NCBI RefSeq assembly: GCF_026283945.1
Contig: NZ_JAPDPC010000001.1
Span: 1,116,001-1,180,000, forward strand
DNA length: 64,000 nucleotides
Reading direction: 5' to 3'
DNA from: Dyella humicola
Lineage (GTDB): Bacteria > Pseudomonadota > Gammaproteobacteria > Xanthomonadales > Rhodanobacteraceae
The notes beneath the pieces are model-generated. The model was not told where the DNA came from, did no database searches, and was given only the letters and a program-made list of their open reading frames with translations. Numbering within the stretch: the stretch's first letter is position 1; each line of letters begins with the position of its first letter. Of the stretch, positions 26,389 through 33,628 are shown one piece after another. The translations under genes and the position numbers were made by a program.

Positions 26389-27222
26389 ATGGGTAGTCTG
26401 CGAAGTCTGGGATCCGCGGTTTTTGCGGCGTCGACCGTCGTCGTCGCGCTGGCTGGTGACGTGTCCCTGGCGCAATCGCCAACTGTGCCACCGGCGGCTG
26501 CGCCCGCTACGGACGCGGCACCGGCGATCGAGCCCGGAGTGCTTGATGAGCTCAACAAGATGGGCGCTTATCTGCGCACGCTGAACATGTTCACGTTGCA
26601 GGTCGACACCACCCTGGACGAGGTGCTGTTGAGCGGGCAGAAACTGCAGTTCGGCGGCAAGCTCACCTACAAATACCGCAAACCCAACGGGCTGTTCCTC
26701 AATTTGGATACGGATCGTCAGCAGCGGCAGTTTTTCTTCGATGGTAAGACCTTCACGCTGTATTCGCCGCGCCTGCATTTCTACGCGTCGACGCCGGCGC
26801 CGGCGACCGTGAAGGAGCTCTTGAGCGACCTGAAAAATAAATTTGGCATCGAACTTCCCATTTCCGATCTTTTTCTTTGGGGGACGGATGCCGCCAATGT
26901 GTCTGCGATCAAAAGCGCCATCGCCGTGGGTCCCGCGCGTATCAATGGCGCCGTATGCGAGCACTTCGCCTTCAGGCAGGAGGGCGTGGATTGGCAACTA
27001 TGGGTTCGGCAAGGCGACAAGCCACTCCCGTGCAGGCTGGTGATTACAACGACCGACGATGATGCCAAGCCGCAGTACGCGGCGACGTTTACATGGGATG
27101 CATCGACGCCGGTGCCCGAATCGGCTTTTTCGTTCACGGCACCCAAGGATGCGCACCGCATCAGGTTCGCCACGACGGACGCTACCGCCGACACCGCAAA
27201 GGAGCCGGGCCATGTCCAGTAA
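26389..27222 (+). CDS. Exported DUF2092 family protein
   Basis: 277-aa predicted periplasmic protein. A signal peptide (AASTVVVALAGDVSLAQ) and an Ala/Pro linker are followed by a LolA/LppX-like DUF2092 domain. It has VLDELNKMGAYLRTLNMFTLQVDTTLDEVLLSGQKLQFGGKLTYKYRKPNGLFLNL, in separate strands, then DGKTFTLYSPRLHFYA and a domain end near TFTWDASTPVPESAFSF. By fold analogy it may bind a hydrophobic ligand or lipid, but no function is established. GAGGAGG lies 8 bases before the start. The stop overlaps the next gene, so the pair is coupled. Confidence 0.85.
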   Translation: MGSLRSLGSAVFAASTVVVALAGDVSLAQSPTVPPAAAPATDAAPAIEPGVLDELNKMGAYLRTLNMFTLQVDTTLDEVLLSGQKLQFGGKLTYKYRKPNGLFLNLDTDRQQRQFFFDGKTFTLYSPRLHFYASTPAPATVKELLSDLKNKFGIELPISDLFLWGTDAANVSAIKSAIAVGPARINGAVCEHFAFRQEGVDWQLWVRQGDKPLPCRLVITTTDDDAKPQYAATFTWDASTPVPESAFSFTAPKDAHRIRFATTDATADTAKEPGHVQ

Positions 27223-27760
27223 CGCGCGTGTTTATCGTTCCCCTATGGTTTTCCCGCTGATGCTTGCTGGCATCATCGGCTTGACGGTGGTTTCGACATG
27301 TTGTGCCCGCGAGGTACGCGGCGGTGCTCGTACGAGCGTCAATGCGGGCGGCAATCGAAACATCGGTGAGGGCGCTAATCGGAACGTCAACGCGGGTGGC
27401 AATCGAAACATCAATGCCAACGCCAACGCCAACGCCAACGTCAATCGCAACGCCAATGTCAACGTGAATCGCAACGCCAATGTCAATGTCAATCGCAACA
27501 TCGACGTCAACGCCGACAACAACTGGGATCGCGGGATGGGCGGATGCTGTTACCACCCGGTGGCGACCGCTGCGGCGGTGACGGCGACGGCGGTTGTCAC
27601 CGCAGCCGTGGTTGGCTCGATCGTCAACTCGGTGCCAAGCACGGGGTGTCAGAGTGTGGTGGTCAACGGCAATGGATACACCCAATGTGGTTCCACCTGG
27701 TATCAGCCGCAATACGCGGGTACGCAAGTAACCTACGTCGTGGTCAATCCACCCGGGTGA
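27212..27760 (+). CDS. Secreted Asn-rich repeat protein coupled to the DUF2092 gene
   Basis: 182-aa protein. An N-terminal signal (SPMVFPLMLAGIIGLTVVSTCCA) is followed by a striking Asn-rich zone: two NAGGNRNI units, a run of alternating Asn-Ala/Val, and three tandem octapeptides of the form NRNANVNV encoded by exact 24-bp units at 27443-27466, 27467-27490 and 27491-27514. The C-terminus has two Cys pairs (GCCYHP and GCQ...QCG), an Ala/Thr/Val-rich hydrophobic stretch and an end TWYQPQYAGTQVTYVVVNPP. The start overlaps the DUF2092 stop and has GGAG seven bases upstream. From memory, similar proteins accompany DUF2092 genes elsewhere; the function is unknown. Confidence 0.78.
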   Translation: MSSNARVYRSPMVFPLMLAGIIGLTVVSTCCAREVRGGARTSVNAGGNRNIGEGANRNVNAGGNRNINANANANANVNRNANVNVNRNANVNVNRNIDVNADNNWDRGMGGCCYHPVATAAAVTATAVVTAAVVGSIVNSVPSTGCQSVVVNGNGYTQCGSTWYQPQYAGTQVTYVVVNPPG

Positions 27761-27763
27761 TGC

Positions 27764-28321
27764 CTAGTGCGCGTTGGCGCACGTGCTGGCCTGATCCGTG
27801 GTGGTCTTGGGGCTGCGGACGCGGCCGGTACTGGAAACCACCACCGTAAGAGCGCCATCGGTATGCCCCCGGTGGCAAAGCGTGAAGGTGACATTGCTAC
27901 CGTTGGCGCTTCCGTCATTCTGGAAGCGCACGCGTTGGCGTCCGACCGTGCTCAGGATGGTGAGCGTATCGTGGCGCGATCCGGTGAATAGCGGTTTGCC
28001 ATCGATCCGGTCGGTCTGACTTGTGCGGTAGTGGCCAATGAGCCAGCCGCCCTCCCAGTGCAGCTCATCGACGCAGCGCTGCCCGTCGCGGGTGGGGCAG
28101 AGCATGGTGCGGCGCCCCGTGGTGACCGCCAGCCCTCGCGCATGGTGCAGGGCCGAGACCAGGTTCAGCTGCGCTGTTTGCAAGCGATGGCGCTTCACTA
28201 GTTGGCTCAGGGCGGGCGTGGCCACGCAGCTGAGTGTGACGACGATCAGACCAACCAGGATCTGCTCGACGAGGGTGAACCCGTCCTGGCGTCTGCAGCT
28301 GGCCATCCTGCGGCGTTTCAT
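27764..28321 (-). CDS. Type IV pilin-like protein (FimT/GspH type)
   Basis: 185-aa prepilin. After a basic leader (MKRRRMASCRRQDG) comes the prepilin peptidase site G/FTLVE with Glu at mature position 5, then the hydrophobic N-terminal helix (QILVGLIVVTLSCVATPALSQLV). A GspH/FimT-like head follows, with RHRLQTAQLNLVSALHHARGLAVTTGRRTMLCP and a Cys pair. Minor pseudopilins of this class prime type IV pilus assembly. ATG 28321 has AGGAAG about 9 bases upstream; longer in-frame starts would spoil the leader. It is isolated from any other pilus gene in this window. Confidence 0.82.
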   Translation of the reverse strand: MKRRRMASCRRQDGFTLVEQILVGLIVVTLSCVATPALSQLVKRHRLQTAQLNLVSALHHARGLAVTTGRRTMLCPTRDGQRCVDELHWEGGWLIGHYRTSQTDRIDGKPLFTGSRHDTLTILSTVGRQRVRFQNDGSANGSNVTFTLCHRGHTDGALTVVVSSTGRVRSPKTTTDQASTCANAH

Positions 28322-28412
28322 CGGGAGTCGCTTCCTGCGCAGCCGGGTGAGACAGCCTACCGAGCTGCGAAAGGCGGTCCCAGTCGTCATCATGGCATGC
28401 CGGGCGTCCTAG

Positions 28413-28438
28413 CCTGCTGACACGCACTGTCAGCAGGG
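28413..28438. promoter_or_regulatory. Palindrome in the divergent uvrB promoter region
   Basis: Perfect 10-bp inverted repeat (28413-28422 with 28429-28438; core TGACA-N6-TGTCA) between the divergent pilin-like gene and uvrB, 40 bp before the uvrB start. It does not match the E. coli LexA box (CTGT-N8-ACAG). It could be an operator or an mRNA hairpin in the uvrB leader. Confidence 0.45.
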
Positions 28439-28478
28439 GCAATTTAAAATGTCCCCTTGCGACCTCATGTAGACCGCC

Positions 28479-30497
28479 ATGACTGACCGCTTTGAACTCG
28501 TATCCCCTTACAAGCCATCGGGAGACCAACCGACGGCTATCCGTTCACTGGCCGAGGGCTTCGAGGCAGGTCTCGCAGCACAGACCTTGCTAGGCGTCAC
28601 TGGCTCGGGCAAGACCTTCACCATTGCGAATGTGATCGAGAAGGTGCAACGACCCACCATCGTGCTGGCACCGAACAAGACGCTGGCAGCTCAGTTGTAT
28701 GGCGAATTCAAGGAATTCTTCCCGCACAATGCAGTGGAGTACTTCGTCAGCTATTACGACTATTACCAGCCGGAAGCCTATGTCGTGGCATCGGACACCT
28801 TCATCGAGAAGGATGCGTCGATCAACGAGCATATCGAGCAGATGCGACTGGCGGCGACCAAGGCATTGTTGTCGCGCAAGGATTCGTTGATCGTTGCGAC
28901 GGTATCGGCGATCTACGGCCTGGGCGACCCGGAAGATTATCTTTCGTTGCGCCTGATCCTGGCGCGCGGCGAGCACATCGATCAGCGCGCCTTGATTCGC
29001 CAGCTCACCGAGCTGCAATACACGCGCAACGAGCTGGAACTGCGCCGCGGTACCTATCGTGTGCGTGGCGAAGTGATCGATGTGTTTCCGGCCGAATCGG
29101 AAACCGAGGCGCTACGCATCGAGCTGTTCGACGGCGAAGTGGAAAACATGTCGTTGTTCGATCCGCTGACGGGCGAGACCATCCGCAAGGTGCCGCGCTA
29201 CACGGTATACCCGCGTACGCATTACGCGAGCACGCGAGAAAGCGTGCTCAACGCGATCGAGACCATCAAGGTCGAGTTGAAGGAGCGGCTGGAGCAACTC
29301 TACAAGGACAACAAGCTGGTCGAAGCACAGCGCCTCGATCAGCGCACGCGCTTCGATCTGGAGATGATGGCCGAGGTCGGTTACTGCCAGGGCATCGAGA
29401 ACTACTCTCGTCATTTGACGCGGCGCAGTGCCGGCGAGCCGCCGCCGACACTGTTTGATTACCTGCCGGCTGACGCGCTGCTGGTGGTGGACGAATCGCA
29501 CGTCACCATTCCGCAGCTGGGCGCCATGTACAAGGGCGACCGCTCGCGCAAGGAGACCTTGGTGGAGTTCGGGTTCCGCCTGCCTTCCGCCGTGGACAAC
29601 CGCCCGTTGCGTTTCGAGGAGTGGGAGCAGCGCGCGCCGCGTTCCATCTATGTGTCGGCCACGCCGCGTGAGTACGAGCTGCAGAAATCGGGTGATGCCA
29701 TCGTTGAGCTGGTGGTGCGTCCGACGGGCCTGATCGATCCGGAAGTGGAAGTGCGCCCCGTGCGAACCCAGGTCGACGATCTGCTCGGCGAAGTGCACAA
29801 GCGCGTGGCCATGGGTGACCGTGTACTGGTCACCACGCTGACCAAGCGCATGGCCGAGAACCTCACCGAGTACCTTGGCGAGCACGGTGTGAAGGTGCGT
29901 TACCTGCATTCGGATATCGAGACGATCGAGCGCGTGGAAATCATCCGCGACCTGCGCCTGGGTGAGTTCGACGTACTGGTGGGCATCAACCTGTTACGCG
30001 AGGGCCTGGATATGCCCGAGGTGTCGTTGGTGGCGATTCTCGATGCCGACAAGGAGGGCTTCCTGCGCTCTGCGGGCTCATTGATCCAGACCATTGGCCG
30101 CGCCGCACGTAATTTGCGCGGCAAGGCGATTCTTTATGCCGATGTAATTACCCGCTCGATGAAGGCGGCGATGGACGAGACCGCACGGCGCCGGGAGAAA
30201 CAGCAGGCCTATAACGAAACACACGGCATCACGCCGCAATCGGTGGTGCGCCGTATCGCCGACATCATGGAGGGCGCCCGCAGCGAGGGTGCCAGCCGTG
30301 GCCGGGGCAGTCGTGGCGAGCGCCGCGCGGTCGCCGAAAAGGGCGTCGATTATGCCGCGCTCAGCGCCGATCAGGCTTCAGTCATGATCAAGAAGCTGGA
30401 GGCGCAGATGTACAAGCATGCCGAGAACCTGGAGTTCGAAGACGCGGCCCGGCTGCGCGACCAGATTCACCAGTTGCGAGAGCGCGCCTTGCGCTGA
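28479..30497 (+). CDS. uvrB: Excinuclease ABC subunit B
   Basis: 672-aa UvrB, the damage-verifying helicase-like subunit of nucleotide excision repair; it loads with UvrA and then directs UvrC incision. It has Walker A GVTGSGKT (Lys45), the beta-hairpin region near [11 protein letters not shown], motif VVDESHV, the C-terminal helicase lobe with [30 protein letters not shown] and QTIGRAARN, and a C-terminal UVR domain ([26 protein letters not shown], in part). All motifs are intact and the length is normal. It is transcribed alone, divergently from the pilin-like gene. Confidence 0.98.
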   Translation: MTDRFELVSPYKPSGDQPTAIRSLAEGFEAGLAAQTLLGVTGSGKTFTIANVIEKVQRPTIVLAPNKTLAAQLYGEFKEFFPHNAVEYFVSYYDYYQPEAYVVASDTFIEKDASINEHIEQMRLAATKALLSRKDSLIVATVSAIYGLGDPEDYLSLRLILARGEHIDQRALIRQLTELQYTRNELELRRGTYRVRGEVIDVFPAESETEALRIELFDGEVENMSLFDPLTGETIRKVPRYTVYPRTHYASTRESVLNAIETIKVELKERLEQLYKDNKLVEAQRLDQRTRFDLEMMAEVGYCQGIENYSRHLTRRSAGEPPPTLFDYLPADALLVVDESHVTIPQLGAMYKGDRSRKETLVEFGFRLPSAVDNRPLRFEEWEQRAPRSIYVSATPREYELQKSGDAIVELVVRPTGLIDPEVEVRPVRTQVDDLLGEVHKRVAMGDRVLVTTLTKRMAENLTEYLGEHGVKVRYLHSDIETIERVEIIRDLRLGEFDVLVGINLLREGLDMPEVSLVAILDADKEGFLRSAGSLIQTIGRAARNLRGKAILYADVITRSMKAAMDETARRREKQQAYNETHGITPQSVVRRIADIMEGARSEGASRGRGSRGERRAVAEKGVDYAALSADQASVMIKKLEAQMYKHAENLEFEDAARLRDQIHQLRERALR

Positions 30498-30519
30498 GAG
30501 GCCGCTTTCGCGGGGGTGG

Positions 30520-30548
30520 TTGTCGAGGTGATTCGGCTCACGTATACT
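30520..30548 (+). promoter_or_regulatory. tRNA-Val promoter
   Basis: TTGTCG (30520-30525), 17-bp spacer, TATACT (30543-30548): a near-consensus sigma70 promoter. The predicted transcript would start near 30555, at a 9-bp hairpin (30555-30563 with 30568-30576, loop TACG) that ends 4 bases before the mature tRNA and is probably the processed 5' leader. Confidence 0.75.
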
Positions 30549-30580
30549 GCGCGGCTCGCACGGTACGCCGTGCGAGAACC

Positions 30581-30655
30581 GGGCGGTTAGCTCAGCGGTA
30601 GAGCACTACCTTGACATGGTAGGGGTCACAAGTTCGATCCTTGTACCGCCCACCA
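30581..30655 (+). tRNA. tRNA-Val: tRNA-Val (anticodon GAC)
   Basis: Acceptor gggcggt (30581-30587) pairs with accgccc (30645-30651), discriminator A, encoded CCA (30653-30655). Anticodon GAC at 30613-30615; T-loop ttcgatcc. A separate promoter and terminator flank it. Confidence 0.97.
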
Positions 30656-30668
30656 ATTGAAGTCCAGC

Positions 30669-30707
30669 AGCGGCGCGGCCTCCCGGCTTAGCGCCGCTTC
30701 TGTTTTT
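30669..30707 (+). terminator. Probable terminator of tRNA-Val
   Basis: 8-bp perfect stem (30669-30676 with 30691-30698), 14-nt loop, then tctgttttt. It begins 14 bases after the tRNA. Confidence 0.7.
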
Positions 30708-30984
30708 GGGGGTGGCTGACCTCGCGCTATCCCCGCGCAGGCGAGGAGCTTCCTTCGCCAATCCGCGAGCCATCCATCGCGTGCCTTGCGAGCCTTACGG
30801 GCGCCCAGGCAACGACTCATCGAACCGCAGGGTTCACCTGGACCCCCGTCGCCCTCCCTGCCGCCTGAAGCGGTTTCTTTTTGTTTTGTTCACAAAGTCT
30901 CGGCGAAGATCATCGCCACGGACGGCATTTTGTTCAGGGGCCAACATCACTTCCGCACCATTTCTCGGCGAGAGGGGAACACCC
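30708..30984 (+). other. Intergenic region before the OmpA-type lipoprotein gene
   Basis: 277 bp after the tRNA-Val terminator (329 bp after the tRNA itself) with no supported gene. A frame open into the lipoprotein gene has no signal or family features before the lipoprotein start. The promoter of the lipoprotein gene is expected here, probably in the AT-richer stretch around 30868-30900, but no hexamer pair is convincing. Confidence 0.4.
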
Positions 30985-31548
30985 ATGGCGAAGATTCTGA
31001 CCCTGTGCGTATTAAGTGCGGCGCTGCTGATGGCGGGCTGTGTGTCGCAACAGAAATATGACGAGTCGCAACAAAAGAATGCTGAACTCGAGGCGCAGTA
31101 CAAGCAACTCAATGCGACCATGGGCTCCGAGATATCGTCCCGCGAAATGCATATCGAGCGTATGCAAAACGCGATCAAGGTCTCGGTCAACAGCCAGTTG
31201 CTGTTCCCCTCGGGCGGTTGGGAAATGTCGACTGAAGCCAAGACCAGCATCGCCAAGATAGCCGCGATCCTGGCGCCGCATCAGCGTAACAAGATCATGG
31301 TCAACGGCTACACGGACAGCACGCCGATCGGTGCGGCACTGGCCGCCCAGGGTGTCCCGACCAATCTCGTCCTGTCGCAGAAACGGGCTGACAACGTGAT
31401 GCAATTCATGATCTCGCAGGGCGTCAGGCCCGATATGGTCTCGGCTCACGGTTTCGGCGAGGAAAGTCCGGTGGCATCCAACGATACGGCGGAAGGCAAG
31501 GCGCAGAATCGCCGCGTGGAACTCACCATCGCGACTCCTGGTGGGTGA
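30985..31548 (+). CDS. OmpA-family peptidoglycan-associated lipoprotein
   Basis: 187-aa outer-membrane lipoprotein. A lipobox (LLMAGC, Cys21 region of the signal) is followed by a short coiled-coil-like segment (EESQQKNAELEAQYKQL-type, about residues 28-60). The OmpA C-terminal domain binds peptidoglycan: VSVNSQLLFPSGGWEMS, IMVNGYTDSTPIG, LVLSQKRADNVMQFMISQGVRPDMVSAHGFGEE and AQNRRVEL. It would tie the outer membrane to the cell wall. ATG 30985 has AGGGG upstream; a frame open further 5' shows no signal. An intrinsic terminator follows. Confidence 0.88.
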   Translation: MAKILTLCVLSAALLMAGCVSQQKYDESQQKNAELEAQYKQLNATMGSEISSREMHIERMQNAIKVSVNSQLLFPSGGWEMSTEAKTSIAKIAAILAPHQRNKIMVNGYTDSTPIGAALAAQGVPTNLVLSQKRADNVMQFMISQGVRPDMVSAHGFGEESPVASNDTAEGKAQNRRVELTIATPGG

Positions 31549-31617
31549 GCTGGCGAAACAGGGGGCAGGGTACACTTTCAGAAGGACTGTACTCTGACCC
31601 TATGATTGGCTCCGACG

Positions 31618-31652
31618 AAACGGCGCGGCCTTAGGGTTCGCGCCGTTTTTTT
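31618..31652 (+). terminator. Intrinsic terminator after the OmpA-type lipoprotein gene
   Basis: Perfect 10-bp stem (31618-31627 with 31639-31648), 11-nt loop and a run of seven T. The next gene starts only 22 bases further on, so its promoter may overlap this element. Confidence 0.88.
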
Positions 31653-31674
31653 GTTTCTGCCGAGGGAGCCATGC

Positions 31675-32124
31675 ATGACGTATTTGTGGATCAAGAGCTT
31701 CCATGTGTTGTTTGTCATCGCCTGGATGGCCACGGTGTTCTACCTGCCGCGCATCCTGGTGAATATCGCCGAGGCCGGCGACGAGCCGGCGGTGCGGGCA
31801 CGGTTGGTGTTGATGGGGCGTCGGCTGTACCGCTTCGGGCACAACATGTTCGGGCTGGCCGCGCTGCTTGGCCTGACCCTGTGGCTGGGTTGGCGGGTGT
31901 TTCCAGGTGTGCTGCCGAACGTCACGGCGTCGCTGCACTGGATCGACGCCAAGCTGGTCCTGATTGCGCTGCTGCTGGGTTATTTCATCTGGACTGGCCG
32001 CCTGCTCAAGCGCAGTGAACGGGGCGGAGCGCTGCCGTCCTCCAAGACGCTGCGGGTCATGAACGAGCTGCCGGTATTCCTGCTGCTGGGTGTGATTTTC
32101 CTGGTGATTGCCAAGCCGTTTTGA
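31675..32124 (+). CDS. hemJ: HemJ-like protoporphyrinogen oxidase (UPF0093/CopD-like membrane protein)
   Basis: 149-aa four-helix membrane protein of the HemJ (UPF0093) type, which oxidises protoporphyrinogen IX to protoporphyrin IX in haem synthesis. Family marks: MTYLWIKSFHVLFVIAWMA with His10, FYLPRILVN, RRLYRFGHNM, HWIDAKLVLIALLLGYFIW and the C-terminal RVMNELPVFLLLGVIFLVIAKPF. The related CopD domain of copper-export proteins is the alternative reading, but length and C-terminus fit HemJ. ATG 31675 has GGGAG upstream, next to a second in-register-looking ATG at 31671 in another frame. Confidence 0.72.
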   Translation: MTYLWIKSFHVLFVIAWMATVFYLPRILVNIAEAGDEPAVRARLVLMGRRLYRFGHNMFGLAALLGLTLWLGWRVFPGVLPNVTASLHWIDAKLVLIALLLGYFIWTGRLLKRSERGGALPSSKTLRVMNELPVFLLLGVIFLVIAKPF

Positions 32125-32207
32125 GGGCTCTTCGTCGGCTAGTCCAGCGTTGTCATCGGATACCTCGCAATCGGAGGTGATGCGCTGGGGTGGGGCTAGG
32201 GATGTTG

Positions 32208-33221
32208 CTAGCTTTCCAAGTGGTTGTACTCGCGATACCAGGCCACAAACCGCGCCACGCCTTCCTCGATCGAGGTGCTGGGCGCGTAATTCACATCGCG
32301 CCTCAGCGCCGAGACATCGGCCCAAGTGTCCGGCACATCGCCGGGTTGCATCGGCAGCAGGCGCTTTTCCACCGTACGTCCGAGCTGCTGCTCCATCAGC
32401 TCGATGAAGCGCAGCAGCTGCACGGGTTGGTCGTTGCCGATGTTGTAGACCCTATAGGGTGCGCTGGACGTCCCCGGGCTCGGCGTGAGTGCGTCGTACG
32501 CCGGGTCGGGCAGGGCGGGATGATCCAGCGTGCGGATCACCCCCTCGACGATGTCGTCGATATAGGTGAAATCGCGGCTGTGATGGCCGTAGTTGAAGAC
32601 GTCGATCGGCTCGCCACGGCTGATGCGGTCGGCGAACAGGATCGGCGACATATCGGGTCGTCCCCAGGGGCCGTAGACCGTGAAAAAGCGCAGCCCGGTG
32701 GTGGGTAGGTCGTATAGATGGCTGTAGGTGTGCGCCATCAGCTCATTCGCCTTTTTGCTGGCGGCGTACAGGCTCACCGGGTGATCGACCGGGTCCTCGA
32801 CGGCGAACGGCAGCTTGCGATTGGCGCCATAGACCGAGCTGGACGAGGCGTACACCAGATGCTCGATCTTGCCGTGCCGACAGGCTTCCAGGATGTTCAC
32901 GAAGCCCACCAGGTTGCTCTGTACGTAGGCTTGTGGGTTCTTCAGCGAGTAACGCACGCCCGCCTGGGCGGCGAGGTTCACCACGCGCTGGGGGCGACAT
33001 GTCGCAAAAGCGTCGTTTACGGCATCTGCGTCGGCCAGGTCGGCCCGCCGATGGGTGTAGTTCGGATGCTGGGCAAAGCGCGCGAGACGCGATTCTTTCA
33101 GCTTGGGGTCGTAGTAATCGTTGTGGTTGTCGATGCCGTAGACGTCGTCGCCGCGTGCCAGCAGGCGCTCAGTCAGGGCGGCGCCAATGAATCCGGCCGT
33201 GCCGGTGACGAGGATGCGCAT
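32208..33221 (-). CDS. NAD-dependent epimerase, UDP-glucuronate 4-epimerase type
   Basis: 337-aa extended SDR. The N-terminal NAD-binding motif is TGTAGFIGAAL, followed by YGIDNHNDYYDPKLKESRL, which is characteristic of the UDP-glucuronate 4-epimerase group. The active site is the YAASK Tyr/Lys pair (about residues 147-151) with SSSSVYG before it. The product would be UDP-galacturonate for polysaccharide or LPS synthesis. ATG 33221 has AAGGG eight bases upstream; a longer start at 33248 adds nine residues before the beta strand. No other sugar gene lies next to it. Confidence 0.88.
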   Translation of the reverse strand: MRILVTGTAGFIGAALTERLLARGDDVYGIDNHNDYYDPKLKESRLARFAQHPNYTHRRADLADADAVNDAFATCRPQRVVNLAAQAGVRYSLKNPQAYVQSNLVGFVNILEACRHGKIEHLVYASSSSVYGANRKLPFAVEDPVDHPVSLYAASKKANELMAHTYSHLYDLPTTGLRFFTVYGPWGRPDMSPILFADRISRGEPIDVFNYGHHSRDFTYIDDIVEGVIRTLDHPALPDPAYDALTPSPGTSSAPYRVYNIGNDQPVQLLRFIELMEQQLGRTVEKRLLPMQPGDVPDTWADVSALRRDVNYAPSTSIEEGVARFVAWYREYNHLES

Positions 33222-33293
33222 CGGAAAACCCTTCGGAATGATCGGCATATTCTATCGCCGGTGCGCGCAGTTGCCTTGAAGCACCCTGCTGAA

Positions 33294-33318
33294 TTGACAG
33301 CGCATAGTGGGCTAAACT
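33294..33318 (+). promoter_or_regulatory. Possible thrS-operon promoter
   Basis: A perfect TTGACA (33294-33299) and a TAAACT (33313-33318) precede the leader peptide, but the spacing (13 bp) is short for sigma70. One hexamer may belong to a different pair. A transcript from this area would include the whole attenuator. Confidence 0.4.
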
Positions 33319-33348
33319 AGCGTTCTGACAGCAATCCACGGAGACAAG

Positions 33349-33411
33349 GTGGCTCGCGCTCATCACGCCGGCCGAGTGTGCGACATGGCAACTACGAACT
33401 TCCAACGCTGA
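33349..33411 (+). CDS. Candidate leader peptide of the thrS operon
   Basis: A 20-codon ORF starting GTG 33349, with GGAG (33340-33343) five bases upstream, ending TGA 33409-33411. Its last eight codons read MATTNFQR: adjacent Thr codons ACT and ACG (33391-33396) and a Phe codon (33400-33402). The operon encodes threonyl- and phenylalanyl-tRNA synthetases, so the codon content fits a sensing peptide. An internal ATG (33385) could start an 8-residue version. It lies 24 bases before an intrinsic terminator. The peptide itself probably has no function beyond being translated. Confidence 0.6.
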   Translation: MARAHHAGRVCDMATTNFQR

Positions 33412-33458
33412 CCACGCCACGCCTTGTATTCAGGAAGGGCGCGTGGCGCCCTTTTTTT
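33412..33458 (+). promoter_or_regulatory. Candidate threonine attenuator (antiterminator/terminator) before thrS
   Basis: Intrinsic terminator: 8-bp stem aagggcgc (33435-33442) with gcgccctt (33446-33453) and seven T (33452-33458). A competing perfect 8-bp pairing joins cgccacgc (33415-33422) with gcgtggcg (33441-33448), and the two structures exclude each other. The first antiterminator arm begins 4 bases after the leader stop. A ribosome stalled at the Thr codons would leave it free, whereas one at the stop codon would cover it. A gtggc segment at 33349-33353 can also pair with gccac (33416-33420). Confidence 0.62.
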
Positions 33459-33472
33459 GTGGGTTGAATTTG

Positions 33473-33578
33473 TGCCTGTCTCCAGGCATGCAAGAAAAAA
33501 CCGGCCATCCAAGGCTGGACGATTGATGAAGTGCCCGCCATCCAGGCGGGCAAAGACAAACCGGCCATCCATGGCCGG
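33473..33578 (+). repeat. Array of four short hairpins in the thrS leader
   Basis: Four consecutive stem-loops between the attenuator and thrS: 33473-33488 (tgcctg/caggca), 33501-33518 (ccggcc/ggctgg, one wobble), 33533-33551 (gcccgcc/ggcgggc) and 33561-33578 (ccggccat/atggccgg). The last three share a catcca core, so they look like diverged copies of one unit. They lie wholly in the untranslated leader. Confidence 0.7.
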
Positions 33579-33628
33579 ACTCTTCACTACGAGCACGCTT
33601 TGTGTGGGCGTGCGTATCAGGTATGGAC

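Noticed and set aside
25796-26584. Plus-strand frames (134 and 127 codons) between tRNA-Asn and the DUF2092 gene
   Set aside because: No RBS, no family features; the first starts inside the tRNA-Asn terminator and the second runs into the DUF2092 gene.
27341-27514. CRISPR array or variable-number repeat locus
   Set aside because: The repeats are in frame inside a coding sequence, contiguous without spacers, and encode regular octapeptides.
27182-27727. 181-codon minus-strand frame opposite the Asn-rich protein, with its own periodic composition
   Set aside because: Its periodicity (Val/Asp/Ile alternation) is the complement of the 24-bp repeat; the plus-strand frame has the signal peptide, RBS and coupling.
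33349-33458. T-box riboswitch before thrS
   Set aside because: No T-box sequence or specifier-loop architecture; T-boxes are essentially absent from gammaproteobacteria, and the leader-peptide attenuator explains the elements.
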